Shown piece by piece: positions 6,407-9,604 of a stretch of DNA of 9,604 nt. How positions within the stretch are numbered: position 1 is the stretch's first letter; every line of letters starts with the position of its first letter. Where the stretch lies: the NCBI GenBank assembly GCA_014384505.1, contig JACNFT010000032.1:1-9604 (forward strand), given 5' to 3'. The position numbers were made by a program, and so were the translations under genes. The notes beneath the pieces were generated by a model. That model had not been told where the DNA came from, did not search any database, and saw only the letters and a program-made list of their open reading frames with translations. This stretch comes from Cryomorphaceae bacterium. Its GTDB lineage: Bacteria; Bacteroidota; Bacteroidia; Flavobacteriales; BACL11.

Positions 6407-6738
6407 AGCTCTTCCCTTAATCGCACTAAAAAACCTCTAATATCTTTTAGGTGATTAACAATTTTGATATTATCAATTGTATCCCCTTTATTTTCTTTTA
6501 ATTTTTGCTTTGCTCCTTCTAAAGTAAATCCTCTTTCTTTTACTAAGTGGTAGATAATGATAAGATTGTCCACATCATTTTTGGTAAACATGCGGTTGCC
6601 TTTGTTGTTCTTTTTAGGCTTTAGAATCTCAAATTCCTTTTCCCAAAAACGAATTAAGGAGACATTTACGGCAAACATATCGGCTACTTCACCTATTTTA
6701 TAGAATAACTTTTCAGTAGGTTTTTCTTTGTAAGGCAT
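6403..6738 (-). CDS. MerR-family transcriptional regulator, DNA-binding domain only
   Basis: The 111 residues contain a MerR winged-helix domain: helix-turn-helix FYKIGEVADMFAVNVSLIRFW at about 12-32, then the wing and second helix pair NKGNRMFTKNDVDNL at about 45-59. ERGFTLEGAKQKLKEN lies at about 68-83. The remaining 28 residues form a short helix suitable for the antiparallel dimer coiled coil. There is no effector domain and no Cys-based metal site, so ligand sensing is not apparent. The RFWEKEF...KKN.KGNR pattern is common in Bacteroidota single-domain MerR proteins. The ATG shares one base with the stop of the upstream M23 gene (TAATG), so the two are translationally coupled. Its own TAG overlaps the rfaD stop from the other strand. 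Targets are unknown; the operon's own promoter is a reasonable guess. Confidence 0.93.
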   Translation of the reverse strand: MPYKEKPTEKLFYKIGEVADMFAVNVSLIRFWEKEFEILKPKKNNKGNRMFTKNDVDNLIIIYHLVKERGFTLEGAKQKLKENKGDTIDNIKIVNHLKDIRGFLVRLREEL

Positions 6739-7709
6739 TAGTCGAATGATTGATTATTCTGAGATGAAATTTCTAACATCTTTTCGTATTCTTCAGGGCT
6801 AAGATCATTAAAGTAAAAATTAACAGGATTTATTTTTCTTCCATCTTTATGTACTTCATAGTGTAGGTGTGGAGCCACTGATGTACCTGAGTTTCCAACA
6901 TATCCTATTACTTCTCCTCTTTTTACTTTTTGTCCTTTTTTTACAGCATATTTTTGCATGTGGGCATACAAAGTTTTGTATCCATAGCCATGGTCAATTA
7001 TTACATGATTTCCGTAACCTCTTCTGCTTCTTGTTACTTTTGAAATCTTCCCGTCACCGGTAGCATAAATTGGTGTGCCTGATTTTGCAGAGAAATCCAT
7101 TCCTGTATGCATTTTTCGTGTTTTATAGATTGGGTGAATCCTTGGCCCATATCCACTAGCCATTCGGCTTAGGTTTTTGTTAGATACAGGTTGGATTGCT
7201 GGCAATGCAGCTAACATATCTGATTTATTTTTTGCTAATTCAATAATATCATCAAAGGATTTTGATTGAATGTATAGCTGTTTTGAAATCTGATCTACCT
7301 TTTCGCTTGTATTAATGATAAGGTCGGAATTGTTAAGTCCTTTTAGGTTTTCATATCTGTTTACTCCACCATAACCTGCCTTTCTGATTGATTTTGGGAT
7401 TGGATCAGCTTCAAATATTACTCTATAAATATTGTCATCACGATTTTGGACATCATCTAGCACCAATTCTACTTGCCTTAGTTTGTCATCTACTATTTCG
7501 TATTGAGAGGTGAGTGCATCAATCTCTCTGTTTAGTCTTTTTTCTTTTGGACTATCAAAAAACTGGAAGAAAATAATAACCATTATTAATCCAGTAAAAG
7601 CACTTCCTATTAGAAAAAAGAACAAGCGTTTTAATTTATTTAATCCACTAAGTTCAATTCGTTTGTAACTTAGTGTTTTAGTATCGTAATAATATTTTAC
7701 TTTAGCCAT
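6738..7709 (-). CDS. Membrane-anchored M23 (LytM-type) peptidoglycan endopeptidase
   Basis: The 323-residue protein has a short basic cytoplasmic N-terminus (1-28), one transmembrane segment at about 29-51, and a periplasmic coiled-coil region at about 53-165. An M23 peptidase domain follows at about 185-295. All LytM residues are present: HxxxD in HTGMDF (H201, D205), H250 in LYAHMQ, and HxH in HLHYEV (H281, H283). H201, D205 and H283 would bind zinc and H250/H281 assist catalysis, so it should be an active zinc endopeptidase cutting peptide cross-links in the cell wall. The lack of a cleavable signal suggests it stays anchored in the inner membrane. It is the first gene of a pair with the MerR regulator, whose start overlaps its stop by one base, and it is divergent from alaS. 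A -7 box lies 16 bases before the ATG. Confidence 0.95.
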   Translation of the reverse strand: MAKVKYYYDTKTLSYKRIELSGLNKLKRLFFFLIGSAFTGLIMVIIFFQFFDSPKEKRLNREIDALTSQYEIVDDKLRQVELVLDDVQNRDDNIYRVIFEADPIPKSIRKAGYGGVNRYENLKGLNNSDLIINTSEKVDQISKQLYIQSKSFDDIIELAKNKSDMLAALPAIQPVSNKNLSRMASGYGPRIHPIYKTRKMHTGMDFSAKSGTPIYATGDGKISKVTRSRRGYGNHVIIDHGYGYKTLYAHMQKYAVKKGQKVKRGEVIGYVGNSGTSVAPHLHYEVHKDGRKINPVNFYFNDLSPEEYEKMLEISSQNNQSFD

Positions 7710-7725
7710 GTTAAAATAATTGCTG

Positions 7726-7733
7726 CAAATTTA
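7726..7733 (-). promoter_or_regulatory. Candidate -7 box TAAATTTG for the M23-MerR pair
   Basis: TAAATTTG on the minus strand matches TAnnTTTG and ends 16 bases before the M23 ATG at 7709. The -33 region has no TTTG. In the 103-base gap to alaS (7710-7812) I found no comparably good box for alaS on the plus strand; the best, TATTGTGA near 7783, is poor. Confidence 0.45.
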
Positions 7734-7741
7734 CTGATTTA

Positions 7742-7755
7742 ACATTAGATAATGT
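7742..7755. repeat. Small inverted repeat in the M23/alaS divergent gap
   Basis: ACATTA and TAATGT form a perfect 6-bp inverted repeat around GA, placed just upstream of the M23 -7 box where the promoter spacer would be. A 9-base direct repeat TACTGATTT (7732-7740 and 7765-7773, 33 bases apart) flanks it. MerR-type proteins bind inverted repeats in promoter spacers, so an operator is possible. In DNA this AT-rich, such short repeats also arise by chance. Confidence 0.3.
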
Positions 7756-7812
7756 ATTAAACGCTACTGATTTCTAACAACTTATTGTGAATTGTAAGAA
7801 TAAAGATTAAAA

Positions 7813-9604
7813 ATGAAAGCCAACACACTCAGAAAGTTATACTTAGATTTTTTCCAATCGAAAGAACATAAAATTGTTGCATCCGCTCCAATGGTGGTAA
7901 AAAATGACCCTACCTTGATGTTTACCAATGCAGGAATGAATCAGTTTAAGGATATTTTTTTAGGAGATTCTGAGCCAAAAAATTTGCGGATTACTAATTC
8001 TCAAAAATGTTTGCGTGTATCAGGTAAGCATAATGATTTGGAAGAAGTTGGGCACGATACTTATCATCACACCATGTTCGAAATGTTAGGTTCTTGGAGT
8101 TTTGGTGATTATTTTAAAGAAGATGCTATCAATTGGGCCTGGGAATTTTTGACTAAGGTTTGTGAATTGGATAAGGATAGGTTGTATGTTACCGTTTTTG
8201 AGGGAGAAAAGGAGGATAAATTGGAGAAAGATAATGAGGCCTTTAGTATTTGGGCTAAGCATTTGCCAGAGGATAAAATTCTTAACGGAAATAAAAATGA
8301 TAATTTTTGGGAAATGGGAGAGACAGGACCTTGTGGCCCTTGTTCTGAAATCCATTTTGACAATAGAACAGATAAAGAAAGAGCAGCTATTAGTGGTGCT
8401 GATTTAGTAAATGAAGATCATCCTCAAGTGATTGAGATTTGGAATCTAGTATTTATGCAATACAATCGTTTTACGGATGGGAGTTTAAAGTCTTTACCTA
8501 ATTCTCATGTAGATACAGGCATGGGTTTTGAGCGCTTAGCTATGATAATGCAAGGAGTGAAATCAAATTATGATACTGATATTTTTCAGCCTATTATTCA
8601 AGCTATTGCTAAAAGTGCTAAGTTGAAGTATGGTGTAAATGAAAAACAAGACATTGCTATGCGTGTTATCGCCGATCATATTCGTGCTATTTCTTTTTCT
8701 ATTGCTGATGGTCAGTTGCCTTCCAATGTTAAGGCTGGCTATGTTATCCGTAGGATTTTAAGAAGAGCTGTTAGGTATGGGTATACTTTTCTTAACCTGA
8801 AAAGTGCTTTTATGTATGAACTTGTTGAGGTATTAGTTAATCAAATGGGGTCACAATTTAATGAGCTTAAGGCACAAAAAGATTTGATTCAGAAAGTTGT
8901 AAAAGAGGAGGAGGAATCCTTTTTAAGAACCTTAGAGGATGGTTTAAAAAGAATTGAGCAAATAACTAAAAATGCTAAAGGAGAAATTGCAGGAAAACAA
9001 ATTTTTGAGTTGTATGATACTTATGGTTTTCCAGTTGATTTAACTTCACTGATACTTAGTGAACAAAATTTAAGTTTTAATCAAACTGATTTTGATCTAT
9101 CAATGCAAGAGCAAAAAGATAGATCCAAAAAGTCAGGAAAGATTGAGAAAGGTGATTGGGAAGTTTTATTAGAGGATGAAAAAGAAGAATTTGTAGGCTA
9201 CACTTATCTGGAAACTGAAGTAAAAATTACTCGTTACCGAAAAGTAAAAACAAAGGATGGACAGCAATATCAACTTGTATTTAACTTAACCCCATTTTAT
9301 CCTGAAGGAGGAGGGCAAGTAGGGGATACAGGTGTAATTGAATCCCAAACAGAAACTATTGCTATAGTTGACACGAAAAAAGAAAACAAGTTAATTGTTC
9401 ATTTTACGGATAAATTACCAAAAAATGTAAATGCTAGTTTTTTGGCTAAAGTAAATGCAGCTGATAGAAAAGCCAGTTCGAGAAATCATACTGCAACTCA
9501 CTTACTCCAAGAAAGTTTAAGAACTGTTTTAGGAGAGCATGTACTGCAAAAGGGTTCATTAGTTAATCCTAACTATATGCGTTTTGATTTTACACACTTT
9601 TCTA
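7813..9604 (+). CDS. alaS: Alanine--tRNA ligase, 5' part (cut by window edge)
   Basis: AlaRS charges tRNA-Ala and hydrolyses mischarged Ser- and Gly-tRNA. The frame is open from the ATG at 7813 to the right edge, giving 597 codons of a protein that is normally about 870 residues. Class II motifs are intact: FTNAGMNQFKDIFLG at 37-51 and TNSQKCLRVSGKHNDLE at about 61-77. HHTMFEMLGSWSFGDYFK follows at 86-103, and motif 3, VDTGMGFER, is at 233-241. WEMGETGPCGPCSEIHFD lies at 166-183. The editing domain begins with FYPEGGGQVGDTG (495-507) and the zinc motif HxxxH (H559, H563). The partner Cys/His pair and the C-Ala domain lie beyond the window. The leader is A-rich with no Shine-Dalgarno. The gene is divergent from the M23-MerR pair, 103 bases apart. 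Confidence 0.98.
   Translation, partial: MKANTLRKLYLDFFQSKEHKIVASAPMVVKNDPTLMFTNAGMNQFKDIFLGDSEPKNLRITNSQKCLRVSGKHNDLEEVGHDTYHHTMFEMLGSWSFGDYFKEDAINWAWEFLTKVCELDKDRLYVTVFEGEKEDKLEKDNEAFSIWAKHLPEDKILNGNKNDNFWEMGETGPCGPCSEIHFDNRTDKERAAISGADLVNEDHPQVIEIWNLVFMQYNRFTDGSLKSLPNSHVDTGMGFERLAMIMQGVKSNYDTDIFQPIIQAIAKSAKLKYGVNEKQDIAMRVIADHIRAISFSIADGQLPSNVKAGYVIRRILRRAVRYGYTFLNLKSAFMYELVEVLVNQMGSQFNELKAQKDLIQKVVKEEEESFLRTLEDGLKRIEQITKNAKGEIAGKQIFELYDTYGFPVDLTSLILSEQNLSFNQTDFDLSMQEQKDRSKKSGKIEKGDWEVLLEDEKEEFVGYTYLETEVKITRYRKVKTKDGQQYQLVFNLTPFYPEGGGQVGDTGVIESQTETIAIVDTKKENKLIVHFTDKLPKNVNASFLAKVNAADRKASSRNHTATHLLQESLRTVLGEHVLQKGSLVNPNYMRFDFTHFS

Noticed and set aside
7710..7812. A tRNA, small RNA or riboswitch in the gap between the M23 gene and alaS
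   Set aside because: The gap is only 103 bases, very AT-rich, and shows no cloverleaf or stable GC-containing stem; only a short AT-rich inverted repeat and a direct repeat are visible.
8086..8407. Minus-strand frames at 8086-8355 and 8109-8363 and a plus-strand frame at 8162-8407
   Set aside because: All lie inside the alaS reading frame, which is continuous and carries catalytic-domain motifs here.
1..9604. A novel defence, mobile or biosynthetic system
   Set aside because: Every long frame belongs to a recognisable housekeeping or common family. There are no transposase, integrase, toxin-antitoxin, nuclease or repeat-array signatures, and no abrupt composition change.

Overview
The window is a stretch of ordinary core chromosome from an AT-rich Gram-negative bacterium, most likely a member of the Bacteroidota (Flavobacteriia-like). 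Five things point there. The SecA is 1089 residues, the enlarged Bacteroidota type. No start codon has a convincing Shine-Dalgarno sequence. Several genes are preceded by the Bacteroidota -7 promoter box TAnnTTTG. The small DUF2795-type protein, the single-domain MerR protein and the membrane-anchored M23 peptidase are shapes common in that phylum. The heptose epimerase RfaD implies an outer membrane with heptose-containing glycans. No mobile element, CRISPR array, defence island, rRNA or tRNA is visible.

Layout from left to right. Positions 1-60 (minus) hold the first 20 codons of a lipoprotein gene that runs off the window. Next is secA (73-3342, minus), with its own promoter fused to the terminator of the gene before it. 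A minus-strand cluster read from 5403 down to 3428 encodes a TraR/DksA-type zinc-finger protein, a class I SAM methyltransferase, a PduO-type cobalamin adenosyltransferase and a DUF2795-like protein. It ends in a clear intrinsic terminator at about 3398-3426. Divergent from this cluster is rfaD (5441-6406, plus). Its stop codon overlaps the stop of a convergent MerR-type regulator (6403-6738, minus), which is translationally coupled to an upstream M23 endopeptidase (6738-7709, minus). Divergent from the peptidase is alaS (7813 onward, plus), cut by the right edge after 597 codons.

Functional themes are protein export (SecA, a lipoprotein) and the cell envelope (M23 peptidase, RfaD heptose synthesis). 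The rest are translation (AlaRS), transcription control (TraR/DksA, MerR) and cofactor or small-molecule chemistry (cobalamin adenosylation, a methyltransferase). I see no new multi-gene system. The best leads are regulatory. Three genes (traR/dksA-like, methyltransferase, rfaD) carry the identical box TACTTTTG only 4-5 bases before the start codon, which predicts leaderless or nearly leaderless mRNAs. Two of these boxes face each other as a 9-bp inverted repeat. The secA promoter and the upstream terminator also share one compact element.

Two starts were moved from the longest open frame: the methyltransferase to 5053 and rfaD to 5441. The intergenic gaps are short; the longest, 103 bases between the M23 gene and alaS, is described in the feature list.
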